Positions 17,997-26,572 are shown, counted from the stretch's first letter. The stretch: 64,000 bases of DNA from Planctomycetota bacterium (GCA_029259595.1 JAJDEW010000007.1:31004-95003); one strand, 5' to 3'. Notes: generated by a model from the letters alone, not told the origin. Program-made: numbers and translations.

Positions 17997-19052
17997 CTAG
18001 CGAGTGGCCCGCGTTGCGAGCAGCTTGCCGTTCGCGTCGTAGAGCGCGGCACACTGGATGTCGCCGATGAGATAGCGCACATCGGTCTTGCGATCGTACG
18101 GCGCCCGGAGGGTCGGCGAGAACGTGTCCACGCCGGTCACGTAGAACGGCGGAGCCGGGGAGACGAGGATCGCCGCGCGTAGCCCGCCTTCTTTGAGCGC
18201 CTTGGCGGTACTCGGGTCGGCCTTGATCTCGAACGCGACAGGCTCGGGAGTCTCCTTGCCGTACTTGTAGGGTTCCGGGGCCTCGACCCACACGTTCTCC
18301 TTGTACTTGCCTTCGCGCTCGAACACACCGCGCGCGACACCCTCCTGCTTGGTGATCGTCGCGGTCGCGCCGAAGGCGTTCGAGCCGTCATAGGTTCCCA
18401 CGTTTCTCCGCTCACGGGGGAGAGCCCACATGACGTTGGAAGAGATGGTGCTGAACCCCAACTCCTGCCCGGACTTTCTCAGCTCCGATCCGTAGCCGAA
18501 CGCCGCGTTGAGTTCGTCGCTGGACGCGCGCGTGTTCGTCAGCGCGTACGTGACGACCACGAGTATCTGCTTGTCCGCGTCGTAGCGTGCATACTCGTCA
18601 TCGACGGGCGTTTCGATCAGGTAGAGCTTCTCGCAGTCCGCCCGCGCGACTGCCTGGCGCTCCTCGAACTGACTCGTGGTCTCGAATTCGTCTTTGAAGC
18701 GCGGGATCTCGCGGACTTGGGCGAAGACACTGTCGAACGTGACAGGCGACCCCATCTCACTCACGATGGTCGTGAACGTTGGCGCGGGCGGTTCCTTGGG
18801 CTCCACCTTGGCCACCTTCACGGGCTTGCTCTTCGCCTTGGCCGGCGCGGGAGGATCGACCGGCTGAGCAACCTCGGGCGTCGCTACCGGCTGCGCAGCT
18901 ATCGGGGCCGCGACCGCCTGTGCGGACGGAGGGGCTTGTCGCGCTGTCGGGGTACTCGCCGGAGGCGACTGAACTCGCTGAGATGCGACTTGGGGCGTCG
19001 TCGAACACGCGGCGAGCCCTGCCAAAGTCATGGTTCCAAGAAAGCGCTTCAT
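17997..19052 (-). CDS. Lipoprotein with Pro/Ala-rich spacer
   Basis: A 351-residue protein from ATG 19052, giving the lipoprotein signal MKRFLGTMTLAGLAAC (Cys16). Residues about 20-95 are a Pro-, Ala-, Val- and Lys-rich linker, typical of a periplasm-spanning tether. The rest is a mixed alpha/beta domain with no recognised family (for example FETTSQFEERQAVARADC). A cell-envelope protein in a phage-like element may alter adsorption or membrane state of the host; that is inference. It lies between the HEPN-like gene and the ART-like candidate, all on the minus strand. Confidence 0.6.
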   Translation of the reverse strand: MKRFLGTMTLAGLAACSTTPQVASQRVQSPPASTPTARQAPPSAQAVAAPIAAQPVATPEVAQPVDPPAPAKAKSKPVKVAKVEPKEPPAPTFTTIVSEMGSPVTFDSVFAQVREIPRFKDEFETTSQFEERQAVARADCEKLYLIETPVDDEYARYDADKQILVVVTYALTNTRASSDELNAAFGYGSELRKSGQELGFSTISSNVMWALPRERRNVGTYDGSNAFGATATITKQEGVARGVFEREGKYKENVWVEAPEPYKYGKETPEPVAFEIKADPSTAKALKEGGLRAAILVSPAPPFYVTGVDTFSPTLRAPYDRKTDVRYLIGDIQCAALYDANGKLLATRATR

Positions 19053-19072
19053 GCTGTCTTCTCTGCGGGGAA

Positions 19073-19696
19073 TCAAAGGACCATCGTGGCCAGGTCGTCG
19101 AAGAACGCGCGGATGCTGCCGGAGAACCCGTCAAGGCATCCATCCTCAAGCACGATCTCACCTCTGTCGGTCAGTTCGATGCCTTTGAGAGTGGCGACAG
19201 CGCTCAAGACCGCCTTGTTGTCACGCACCTCGCCGGCTTCATGCACAAGGCAGTTGCGGACGACGCGATAGTGACCGTTCAACATGCACCATTCGGGCGA
19301 CGTTCCAGGGAACGGGCGTTCGCACTTCTCTTCGATGAACCGACGCGCGCGGTCGAGATATGATTCTCGTGGCTTCCCCTTGAACTTGCGGAACTCGCCC
19401 CGTTTGAGCAAGTCACACACACGCCGCAGGCGGTGTTCGAGTACAGAGTACAAGGCGATGTACGTGGTCGATCTCAGGAGCGGCGGGAACTCATCGCGGA
19501 CGAGCGCGATCTCGTCATACATCCGGTCGTAGAAGTCCTCCTGCTCCTCAGGAGGCAGCGCGTCTCCTCGCTCGCCGATACGATCCAGGTCAGCAGCGAG
19601 AGAACCCGTGACAGAGCTGCGGTATTCCTGGAACTTCTCTAGCTCGAAGGCGAGCAGTCGAAGGAACATGGAAGCACGTCTACTGCGCGGTGCCAT
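19073..19696 (-). CDS. HEPN-domain-like protein (candidate RNase)
   Basis: A 207-residue all-helical protein. The ATG at 19696 follows GGAGGAG and overlaps the upstream gene by 17 bases. The key signal is RNCLVH (Arg147 to His152), an R-N-x-x-x-H motif in the middle of a helix (GHYRVVRNCLVHEAGE). This is the hallmark of HEPN nucleases found in toxins and abortive-infection systems. The rest matches a four-helix layout. No partner antitoxin (MNT) gene is adjacent. Function as a defence or toxin RNase is inferred from the motif alone. Confidence 0.55.
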   Translation of the reverse strand: MAPRSRRASMFLRLLAFELEKFQEYRSSVTGSLAADLDRIGERGDALPPEEQEDFYDRMYDEIALVRDEFPPLLRSTTYIALYSVLEHRLRRVCDLLKRGEFRKFKGKPRESYLDRARRFIEEKCERPFPGTSPEWCMLNGHYRVVRNCLVHEAGEVRDNKAVLSAVATLKGIELTDRGEIVLEDGCLDGFSGSIRAFFDDLATMVL

Positions 19697-20510
19697 CCGA
19701 CTTCTCCTCCGCGAATCGTACCTCGGTGATCTTGGCTTCGATGCTGCCTTCCTTCCACTCGCTCGGTACGGACTTCGCGGTGTAGAAGCGGCCCTTCTCC
19801 ATCTGCCACACGTAGCCAGGCTTGAGCGGGTCGTTGTTCCTCGACGAGTACGAGCTGACGTTCACGGGGTGGAAGTCTTCCTCGGCGATGATCCCGCCCG
19901 ACTCGTCTTTGAAGTAGACGGTGATCTTCACCCTCTCCAACGTCTGGTCGCCCTTGTTCTTCAGCTTGAAGAGAACGCCGGGGACTTCTCCGTCGAGGAT
20001 CGCGTTCATGTACGACGCCTCAACGTCGTAGAGGTCGAGCTGGTCGGCGATGTACGACGCCTGCCGATCCTTCTTTGCTTGCTCCGCCTGGGCCCTTTCT
20101 TGCTCTCGTTGCTGGCGCTCTTGCTGCTCTTGTTCTTCCCGCTGCGCACGCTCCTGTGCGATACGCTCGCGTGCCGTGTCCATCTGAGTGGAGACTTCTT
20201 CCGCCGTCTCCGAGATGGCAACCGAAGCTCCTCCGGTTGAAAGGAGCGGCACGCCCACTCCAGCGATGGACAGGACGCCACCGAGCAAGGGAAGCCCGGC
20301 ACCTTTGAACTTCCGCATGACAGCGAGGAGAAGCCCGATGCCGGCGAGCACGAGTCCGAGCACGGCGACGGGGATGGCGAACAGGCCAAGGAACGGAACC
20401 CAACCGAATAGGAGGGCCATGATCCCGACGACGATGGCGGCGATCCCCATCGTGAGTGAGGCGGTGTTCTTCGTGGTCAGCGAGACTTCGTGGGGCGCGG
20501 TTTGTGACAT
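19680..20510 (-). CDS. Membrane protein with coiled coil and extracytoplasmic domain
   Basis: A 276-residue protein. Residues about 18-45 and 48-66 are hydrophobic, with a third stretch near 72-98; at least two or three membrane segments are predicted. A Glu/Gln/Arg coiled coil follows (about 110-150, ERIAQERAQREEQEQQ). The C-terminal 120 residues form a beta-rich domain (VPGVLFKLKNKGDQTLERVKI) like FxLYD-type domains of prokaryotic surface proteins. It starts next to the divergent terS regulatory region. Its function is unknown. Confidence 0.6.
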   Translation of the reverse strand: MSQTAPHEVSLTTKNTASLTMGIAAIVVGIMALLFGWVPFLGLFAIPVAVLGLVLAGIGLLLAVMRKFKGAGLPLLGGVLSIAGVGVPLLSTGGASVAISETAEEVSTQMDTARERIAQERAQREEQEQQERQQREQERAQAEQAKKDRQASYIADQLDLYDVEASYMNAILDGEVPGVLFKLKNKGDQTLERVKITVYFKDESGGIIAEEDFHPVNVSSYSSRNNDPLKPGYVWQMEKGRFYTAKSVPSEWKEGSIEAKITEVRFAEEKSDGTAQ

Positions 20511-20595
20511 GACTAGCTCAACGTGCAGGGGAGATCCCCATCCGGATCAGTTGGGACGGATCCGTGGCGGGAAAGGGGGGAACAAAGGTTCCTCG

Positions 20596-20635
20596 GCAAT
20601 CCCCTGGCGGGTGCTTTAGGGGATTGCTCCGCCAG
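20596..20635. promoter_or_regulatory. Interleaved inverted repeats upstream of terS (possible pseudoknot)
   Basis: GCAATCCCCT (20596-20605) pairs with AGGGGATTGC (20618-20627). CTGGCGG (20604-20610), mostly in its loop, is complementary to CCGCCAG (20629-20635) beyond the second arm. The order a-b-a'-b' is that of an H-type pseudoknot if transcribed. As DNA it could be a terminase recognition structure. Location between the divergent membrane-protein gene and terS. Confidence 0.45.
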
Positions 20636-20651
20636 CCCCGCGAGTCCCGAG

Positions 20652-20691
20652 AAAAAAGGTGGGCCAGTGCAGCTCGCATTGCACTGGCCCA
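20652..20691 (-). terminator. Intrinsic terminator on the minus strand upstream of terS
   Basis: A perfect 12-bp stem (20660-20671 with 20680-20691, arms TGGGCCAGTGCA and TGCACTGGCCCA) and an 8-base loop. On the minus strand it is followed by CC and six Ts. It would stop transcripts running leftward from the terS leader, before the divergent membrane-protein gene. Either a short antisense RNA ends here or it insulates the two promoters. The rest of 20511-20862 has purine-rich GAGGGAGAGAG repeats near 20728 and 20741. Confidence 0.6.
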
Positions 20692-20862
20692 GAGGGGGCG
20701 CCCGAGAGAGGCGCGTGCGGGGAGGGAGAGAGAACCCCGCCGAGGGAGAGAGGGTGACTTCGGCCCCATCGTAGCCTGGCCTGCGACTTTCATGCACCAG
20801 GCCATCGAGAGATAAGAAACTGCATTGTCTTGCGCGATCCCGTGGGGGTGCTACCACCACTC

Positions 20863-21498
20863 ATGGAACGCCCCAGTACCGAGTTTTCCGATGCCCTAGC
20901 CAACCGGCTGGGCAGCACGCCTCGTGAGGGTTTGCAGAAGCCGGACCCAGTCGTACGCGCTTCCCAGGGCGATGCCCGGCGCCGCGTGGACCCCGAGGCT
21001 GCCTTCCGAGTCTGGAGCGCAATGGGCTCCGGCCGGAGCTACGCGGCCGTCGCGCGCGAGTTCGACGTGGCCGACAGCACCATCCTCCGACTTGCGCGGA
21101 GAGGGAGCTGGGATAAGCGGCTCGCGTTGATCGAAGCCCCGGCGCGGGATGAAGCCGACGAGGAGCTTCGGCTCGCCGTTCGCGAGATGAACGACCACCA
21201 CATCAAGGTGGCGCAAGATCTCGTGCGCAAGGGTGCGGACGCTCTCTGCTACCTCGAACCGTCGTCCGTTCCCGAAGCTCTCCGTCTCATCGAGGTCGGT
21301 AGTAAGCTGGAACGACAGGCGCGGGGCGAGCCGGAATCGAAGCGCACGCTGACCATCGAGACCATCCTCCGTGAGAGGTTCGAGGCGCTCGTGGCATACG
21401 ACGAGCCGCGAACGATCGAGGCTGAGATCCGTCCTCGTCGGCAAGTGACAATTGACGTTCCCGACCTCGACAGCGACGACGACGAAGGTGTCGAGTAG
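20863..21498 (+). CDS. Terminase small subunit-like protein
   Basis: A 211-residue protein from ATG 20863. A helix-turn-helix spans about residues 43-75 (FRVWSAMGSGRSYAAVAREF, then DSTILRLARRGSW), as in the DNA-binding domain of phage small terminases. A central helical oligomerisation region and an acidic C-terminal tail (DLDSDDDEGVE) follow. The stop codon overlaps the GTG start of the large subunit. Small terminases recognise the packaging site, often in or near their own gene. The repeats just upstream are therefore candidates for that site. Confidence 0.8.
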   Translation: MERPSTEFSDALANRLGSTPREGLQKPDPVVRASQGDARRRVDPEAAFRVWSAMGSGRSYAAVAREFDVADSTILRLARRGSWDKRLALIEAPARDEADEELRLAVREMNDHHIKVAQDLVRKGADALCYLEPSSVPEALRLIEVGSKLERQARGEPESKRTLTIETILRERFEALVAYDEPRTIEAEIRPRRQVTIDVPDLDSDDDEGVE

Positions 21499-22937
21499 TG
21501 GTCGCTCCGAAGTTCAAGCGCGCGGTGCTGAACAAGGCCGCACTGTTCGAGAAGGCTGGCTACGTTCCACACGCCGGACAGCAGGCGATCCACGACGCTG
21601 GCCCGCACGATCTCCCCGGCGGCTACCGCTTCCGAATCACGTCGTGTGGTGTCCGCTTCGGCAAGACCCACGCCGGCGCGTGGGAGATGGTCGCCGCAGC
21701 CCTGGCGCCGAACGAGCACGAGTTCGAGGGCTGGTGCGTGGCCCCGCTTCACTCACTCGCCGACCGTTGCTTCCGGATGGTCTGCTCGATCTTCCAAGAG
21801 CACTTCCCCGAGCACGTAGTCTCCATGAAGGAAGGCGACGGCGAGCTTGCCATCTACAACCTGGCCGGGAAGAAAGCGCGCATCCTCCGCAAGTCCACGG
21901 AACGCGGCAAGGTCGCACTGACCGGCGCGAGCGTCGATGCGATGGTCATCGACGAGGCGTCGGCTGTCCCGGACGACATCTGGGAATCGTCGCTCTCAAC
22001 GCGCTTGCTCGACCGGCTCGGTTGGGTGCTTGCGATCAGCACGCCCCGTGGAACCGTCGGGTGGTGGACGAACCACCTTCGCGTCGGACTGCGAGGTTCC
22101 GACCCTGACGTGTGGGCGATCAAGCTCCCGACGTGGGTCAACCCGCGCGTATCGAAGGCGGAGATTCGCAAGATTCGCGACCGCCTACCCGAGCACATCT
22201 TCCAGCAGGAGTACGCGGGCGAACTGGTCGCCAGCGCTGGCGCCGTGTTTTACCACGACGCAATCGAGACGTGCTCCAACGTGACGAGGTGGGAGAACCC
22301 GGTCGCGGGGGAAATCTACGTCGCGGGACTCGACATCGCTATGAGTCACGACTACACGGTGCTCACAGTCGCACGTCAGCAGGACGACGGGCGTGCGCAC
22401 GTCGCCTATGTCAAGGCGTGGCGGAAGCTCCCTTGGGAGGAGCAGATCCGCCAGGTTCGTCAGATCGTCGCGCACTACAACGATGCGCAGCTTCGGGTGG
22501 ACGAGTCCGGACTCGGCAAGCCAGTCGTGCAGTCGATGAAGTCCAACGGAGACTTCGAGGGCGGCGTGCGCGGCGAGGTCTTCACCCCAAGCTCCAAGAA
22601 CGCGATGGTGCGCAACCTCGCGGTGCTCCTCGAACGTGGACGCATTGCACTTCCCGTGCGGGAACTCTGCCCCGACATGACGGACCAACTGGAGAAGTTC
22701 GCATACCTCGACGGTTCCGACGCTCCCGGCGTCAACGGTCTTCGGCGAATGGGTGCCCCGCGCGGTGAACACGACGACTACGTAGCGTCCCTCCTGCTCC
22801 TCGGGATGTTCTTCCGTGGGGGTGGTTACGGATCCGGTTCGCGCGTCACCCGACGCGAGTCAAACGGGTACTCCGAGCGACGCGACTCAGGCCAGCACTA
22901 CGATTCCGGTCAGATCCGGCTTGGGCTGCGGAGGTAG
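21498..22937 (+). CDS. Terminase large subunit (packaging ATPase-nuclease)
   Basis: A 479-residue protein with all expected parts of a phage TerL. ATPase: Walker A GVRFGKT (51-57), Walker B MVIDEAS (Asp152, Glu153), coupling motif ISTPRG (180-184). RuvC-like nuclease: Asp279 in AGLDIAMS, Asp335 in LRVDESG, and Asp426/Asp427 in EHDDYVAS. No disruption is visible. It packages DNA into a prohead by docking on a portal, yet no portal gene exists in this element. It would therefore need a helper phage's proheads. The GTG start overlaps the terS stop. Confidence 0.9.
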   Translation: MVAPKFKRAVLNKAALFEKAGYVPHAGQQAIHDAGPHDLPGGYRFRITSCGVRFGKTHAGAWEMVAAALAPNEHEFEGWCVAPLHSLADRCFRMVCSIFQEHFPEHVVSMKEGDGELAIYNLAGKKARILRKSTERGKVALTGASVDAMVIDEASAVPDDIWESSLSTRLLDRLGWVLAISTPRGTVGWWTNHLRVGLRGSDPDVWAIKLPTWVNPRVSKAEIRKIRDRLPEHIFQQEYAGELVASAGAVFYHDAIETCSNVTRWENPVAGEIYVAGLDIAMSHDYTVLTVARQQDDGRAHVAYVKAWRKLPWEEQIRQVRQIVAHYNDAQLRVDESGLGKPVVQSMKSNGDFEGGVRGEVFTPSSKNAMVRNLAVLLERGRIALPVRELCPDMTDQLEKFAYLDGSDAPGVNGLRRMGAPRGEHDDYVASLLLLGMFFRGGGYGSGSRVTRRESNGYSERRDSGQHYDSGQIRLGLRR

Positions 22938-23228
22938 GTGGTGGAAGACTCTGGCTACTACGTCGCCGTGGGAAAGTCGGTGCTGCTGAGCAAGCAGGGC
23001 AGCGTGTCGCAGCGTCATCTGCTTGAACGTGTGGAGATCCCCGTCGATCTCCTGCCGGACCATGACCGGCTCGCGCAGCTCATCGAGAGCGGCTTCATCG
23101 TCACGGAGAGACCAGGTCCAGCGAAGAAGACCCCGACCGTTGGGAGGTCGATCGACCAAGGCCGAGCACTCCTCAGCCCGTCAATGGAACGACTCTACCG
23201 AAGATGGCGAATCGGCTCGGGAGAGTAG
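22938..23228 (+). CDS. Small protein coupled to terL
   Basis: A 96-residue protein whose GTG start directly follows the TerL stop. It begins with a beta-type sequence (YYVAVGKSVLLSKQGSV), followed by a basic, Pro-rich C-terminus ending in LYRRWRIGSGE. Phages often encode a small head-joining or head-tail protein at this position, but the sequence supports no assignment. It closes the plus-strand packaging operon and is convergent with the next gene, with 19 bases between. Confidence 0.55.
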   Translation: MVEDSGYYVAVGKSVLLSKQGSVSQRHLLERVEIPVDLLPDHDRLAQLIESGFIVTERPGPAKKTPTVGRSIDQGRALLSPSMERLYRRWRIGSGE

Positions 23229-23247
23229 GAGGCGTGCGAGGGCAAGG

Positions 23248-24108
23248 TCAGTCGCCTTCCTCCGCTTCTACCTCACTCGCGTCGGAGTCGGCCTCGCTCT
23301 TCTCAGCGGCCGTGAACTGGAGACCGAGGGCAATCACGTTCGTTCCGCCGCACTCGTCGCAGGTCCAATGCGCACCTGCCGTGATCTCATCCCGCCATGT
23401 GAACACCGGGGTGGCACATGACGTGTCCCCGCACCGCAACTCGCCTTGCTGCGGGCGCCACTCCACCTTGTTGCCCTCCAGTTGAACGATGGTGTAGGGG
23501 GCTTCACACTTCGGACAGGCCGCATCAACATCGTCTTCGCCCGGCGGCATCCGGCGCACGATCTGCTCTCCACACCGCTCGCATGGGAGAGTCGCCGAGT
23601 TGCGGATATTGATGTTGAAGACTGGAGAAGCAAGGGCTTCGCCAATGATGTCGGCGATCTGCCGGCATCGTTCCCTGACTCGGTCGGGAGGTGTCGTGTC
23701 TCCGGACTCCGCCTGCTTGACCGTCGGCGCGTGCAAGTAGGAGCCGAGCTTGTCGTAGTATTTCTTGATCTCTTTGTTCGAGACCACACGGTCAGTGCCC
23801 ATTGACTTGAACGGCTCCGCCCGTACGCCTGGACTGGATTCCCGAGCCACGGCAAGAGAAGAGGTCTTGTCCGCCTTGGGATCGAGTTCGAGGAGAACCT
23901 CCATGATCTTGCGGGGCTGCCATACGTTGAGCTTGTCGGCCGGAAGCTCGGATCGGTAGCTCAGCACCCTCTCGTAGGCGAGGCTCTCCATTGCAATCCG
24001 CAGTTCCAACGCCGCGTACTTCAGGCGTTCATCGTCACCCGAAGCCATCTCCGCGTCGGCGCGCTGGTGAGCTTGGCGCGCATGATGTCGGTAGTTGATC
24101 TTCGCCAT
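23248..24108 (-). CDS. Helical protein with C-terminal zinc ribbons
   Basis: A 286-residue protein. The N-terminal 160 residues are helical (KYAALELRIAMESLAYERVL; later KKYYDKLGSYLHAP). The C-terminal part holds at least two zinc-ribbon-like units: CERC paired with CPKC (about 176-199), and CGDTSC paired with CDEC (about 226-255). The tail is very acidic. Helical domain plus zinc ribbons suggests nucleic-acid binding. The YLHAP stretch faintly recalls HEPN-like folds, but no R-x4-6-H motif is present. It is the first of four minus-strand genes that run toward the right integrase. Confidence 0.6.
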   Translation of the reverse strand: MAKINYRHHARQAHQRADAEMASGDDERLKYAALELRIAMESLAYERVLSYRSELPADKLNVWQPRKIMEVLLELDPKADKTSSLAVARESSPGVRAEPFKSMGTDRVVSNKEIKKYYDKLGSYLHAPTVKQAESGDTTPPDRVRERCRQIADIIGEALASPVFNINIRNSATLPCERCGEQIVRRMPPGEDDVDAACPKCEAPYTIVQLEGNKVEWRPQQGELRCGDTSCATPVFTWRDEITAGAHWTCDECGGTNVIALGLQFTAAEKSEADSDASEVEAEEGD

Positions 24109-24131
24109 CGTTCGTTCAGGGCTGTGCGTTC

Positions 24132-24545
24132 CTACTCGGTATCGGGCAATCGAAAGATGTCGATCGGTTCTACGTCAGGCGGGATGTCGTACTGAGGGCT
24201 CAGGTCGTCGTTGATGCACCGATGCATGAGCGCATCCTTCTTGTTCTTCCGGACCGTGACGTTGTGATTGGCAGTTTCAAGGTCATTCGCGAAGTAGACC
24301 CATACAGTTTCGAGGTCGGCAACGCCAGCGAGCTGGGCAAGTACCGTTTCGCGGTGGGGGCGTTTGCACAGTTCGACCTCTTCGACGACACAATCCGTTC
24401 CAGTCGCAAGTGCATCGCGGATTCGGGGGTAGTCGCCTCCCCCATATGGGCCGTCGAAATACTCGTGCCGCTCAATGAGGATCTCCTCCGCGTAGTGGGT
24501 CTTGCCTGACCCGCAGAGCCCAACTAGAAAGGTCACTGTCGGCAT
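24132..24545 (-). CDS. P-loop kinase-like protein
   Basis: A 137-residue protein from an ATG behind GGAG. Walker A GLCGSGKT lies at residues 9-16, near the N-terminus. The arrangement is that of small AAA_33/adenylate-kinase-like P-loop kinases, including polynucleotide kinases. A likely second acidic motif is CVVEEVEL, and basic residues in TVRKNKK could form the lid. The substrate cannot be told. It sits between the zinc-ribbon protein and the AbiU2-like HEPN gene. HEPN toxins sometimes sit beside nucleotide-modifying enzymes, so a functional link is possible but unproven. Confidence 0.65.
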   Translation of the reverse strand: MPTVTFLVGLCGSGKTHYAEEILIERHEYFDGPYGGGDYPRIRDALATGTDCVVEEVELCKRPHRETVLAQLAGVADLETVWVYFANDLETANHNVTVRKNKKDALMHRCINDDLSPQYDIPPDVEPIDIFRLPDTE

Positions 24546-24578
24546 GTGGTTTCTCCATCGCTCTCGTTCTGCTCGATC

Positions 24579-25214
24579 TCAAACTCGGCCGCGTTCAGAG
24601 GCACTCTTGATCGCCGTGAGGACGAATGACACGTCGTCGTCCTCGAATGTCTGCATCCCGTGGTTGGTCCCGTAGACGAACGTCGAGTACCTGTTGATCG
24701 TTGACTCGGCTCGTGCGATGAGCTTCTCGAAATCCGCGAAAGTGAGGGGGAACGACTCGAAGACGGACTTCCCATCGTCTGTCCAGCCCCGGCTAACGTG
24801 AGCAATCGCGTTGTTTCGCTGAACGATGAGAGCATTGACCAGTGGATCCTTCGCGGAAACGAGACCGAGGTCGCGCTCCGCATTGGAATCCGAGACAGGC
24901 GTGCTGTTGTGGTGCGCTGCACGCTCTTCGGCATCGTCAATCGTCGGGAGGACGGTCTCCCTGAAGTTCTCGATCCAGTTGCGAAGGCCGAGGGAGCGCC
25001 GTTCTTGATCGTAGATCCTGCACAGCGCGATTCGGCAGGCTTCAAGGTGAGCGTTCAGGGTGAGGCTCCAGAAATGCCGCGATTGATTCAGCGCACGTCC
25101 GTACTCCTTGGCCGACTGCCGAAGCGTTCGGTACAGCTCGTAGTGCATGGTCGCAGCGCGGACCTCATCTACGAGCCGTTGCGTGAGCGTCTTGAAGGAT
25201 TCGTGGTCACTCAT
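24579..25214 (-). CDS. AbiU2-like HEPN protein
   Basis: A 211-residue helical protein. It resembles the AbiU2-like HEPN family, including an aromatic block RHFWSLTLNAHLEACRIALCR (split here: about residues 46-66) and the catalytic-type motif RNNAIAH (Arg133 to His139, R-x5-H). HEPN members of this type act in abortive infection by cutting RNA. It starts two bases after the integrase stop, so it is expressed with integrase. Carriage next to the integrase is typical of cargo defence genes. Activity has not been shown by sequence alone. Confidence 0.65.
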   Translation of the reverse strand: MSDHESFKTLTQRLVDEVRAATMHYELYRTLRQSAKEYGRALNQSRHFWSLTLNAHLEACRIALCRIYDQERRSLGLRNWIENFRETVLPTIDDAEERAAHHNSTPVSDSNAERDLGLVSAKDPLVNALIVQRNNAIAHVSRGWTDDGKSVFESFPLTFADFEKLIARAESTINRYSTFVYGTNHGMQTFEDDDVSFVLTAIKSASERGRV

Positions 25215-25216
25215 GG

Positions 25217-26545
25217 TTATCCGAGCTTCCGGAGCTTGTCAGTGATTGCCTGCTCGTCGGGGTCAACGTAGATCCGGGTCGTGCGAAGCGACGAGTGGTC
25301 GAGAGCTTGACGGGCCGTTTCCGGATCCGTCTCGCGAGCGATCCGTGTCGCGGCCGAGTGTCGGAGCTGGTTCGGCGACCAGCTCGGGACGGCGTCCTCA
25401 TGCTCGTCGAACGCACGCTCGGCCGCATCGACAACGGGCGCGGCATCGAAGCCGCACCGCGCGGCTTGCTTCTCGATGGCGTGCGCGACGCGCTTCAGGT
25501 CGAGGTTGGCCACGATGCGCCGCACTGCCTTCGACAGGCGTTCGTGTGCTTGGATCGGCACCATCGGGAGGATGGTCTCCAGGATCGCCTCCTGCCGGCT
25601 CGGAGCGTTCGCTGCCGCGACCGCACGTCGGACGGCTTGGGCGTAGGTCGTCGTCGTGTAGCAGGCGTTCCGCGCCTTGTGCCCCTCCGGTGCGAACAGG
25701 AACCGCGTCGGGTCGTCGACGTTCTCCAGGTAGGGTCCGAGGATCGCCTGGCTACGGGCGAAGAGGCGCACCGTACGCGACTTGCCCCGGTGCTTGTTCT
25801 TGTGCTGGGCTGGCCGGTAGAACCAGACCTCAGGGTCGGTCCGGTCGATGTCGCAGGCCCGCATCTGCACGACCTCTCCCGGACGCATGGCCGTCTCCCA
25901 TTGGAGCAGAACCATTGCCGCGACATGGTCGGCCAGGTGTTCGAGCGTCGCGCGGACGTGCTGCCACTCCACGGACTCCACTTCCTCGGTCTCCTGCGCC
26001 TCCGACCGGCCCGCCTTCAACGGTGCGAGCGTCGTCAGGTTGTGGAACATCCCCTTGGGCACCATCTCTTTCGACTCCGCCCAGCGGAAGCACCGGCGGA
26101 TGATCCCGACCCGCTGGTTGACGACCTTGCGCGACAGGCCGGATTCGACCATCCGGTTGCGGACGACCTCCAAGTTGGACGGACCGAAGTCTCGCGCCGG
26201 CGTGTCCCCGTAGAGGTCGCGGAGCGGGCGCAGGGCGTACCGGATGTTCCGCTCGGCCTCGCCAGTCGGAGTCCCGTCCTGGCGCCGGTAGTACGTCTCC
26301 GCGTGCTTCCAGTAGGCGAGGATCATGACCACGACGGCCGGTCCGGAATCTTCTTCCGGATGAGGCACGGCTTGTCGGCCGTTCGCCAGGTACTCGGCGA
26401 TGGCGCGCTCGTACTGAGCCTTGCTCTCAGGCGTCCCGTGCTTGCCCAAGTAGACGCGCTTCCCGGCGATGATGACGAACGCGCGACCGCTCGCCTTGTG
26501 GTGCAGGTAACCGGGGACCTTCGGTCCCTTCTTCTTCCGAGCCAT
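25217..26545 (-). CDS. int: Tyrosine integrase adjacent to attR
   Basis: A 442-residue phage-type integrase. I chose ATG 26545 (AGGAG five bases upstream) over one 18 bases earlier. N-terminal arm-binding region about 1-60 (basic RKKKGPKVPGYLHHK), core-binding domain about 65-180, catalytic domain 195-440. Active site: Arg221 in ETAMRPGEV, Arg395 and His396 in NQLRHSAATR, His417 in ALDHSS and Tyr426 in RIYVDPD. Its start is 120 bases from the right tRNA-Gly copy, the standard place for the integrase of a tRNA-targeting element. An inverted repeat lies directly upstream and could mediate autoregulation. Confidence 0.95.
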   Translation of the reverse strand: MARKKKGPKVPGYLHHKASGRAFVIIAGKRVYLGKHGTPESKAQYERAIAEYLANGRQAVPHPEEDSGPAVVVMILAYWKHAETYYRRQDGTPTGEAERNIRYALRPLRDLYGDTPARDFGPSNLEVVRNRMVESGLSRKVVNQRVGIIRRCFRWAESKEMVPKGMFHNLTTLAPLKAGRSEAQETEEVESVEWQHVRATLEHLADHVAAMVLLQWETAMRPGEVVQMRACDIDRTDPEVWFYRPAQHKNKHRGKSRTVRLFARSQAILGPYLENVDDPTRFLFAPEGHKARNACYTTTTYAQAVRRAVAAANAPSRQEAILETILPMVPIQAHERLSKAVRRIVANLDLKRVAHAIEKQAARCGFDAAPVVDAAERAFDEHEDAVPSWSPNQLRHSAATRIARETDPETARQALDHSSLRTTRIYVDPDEQAITDKLRKLG

Positions 26546-26572
26546 GTCGGCTCCTATCGGCATTCGGGGTAC

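Noticed and set aside
22938..23228. Portal or head-tail connector downstream of terL
   Set aside because: The position suggests it, but 96 residues is too short for a portal and no connector motif is visible.
23248..24108. Third HEPN protein
   Set aside because: The YLHAP region resembles a HEPN C-terminal helix, but there is no Arg four to six residues before the His, so I kept it as a zinc-ribbon protein of unknown function.
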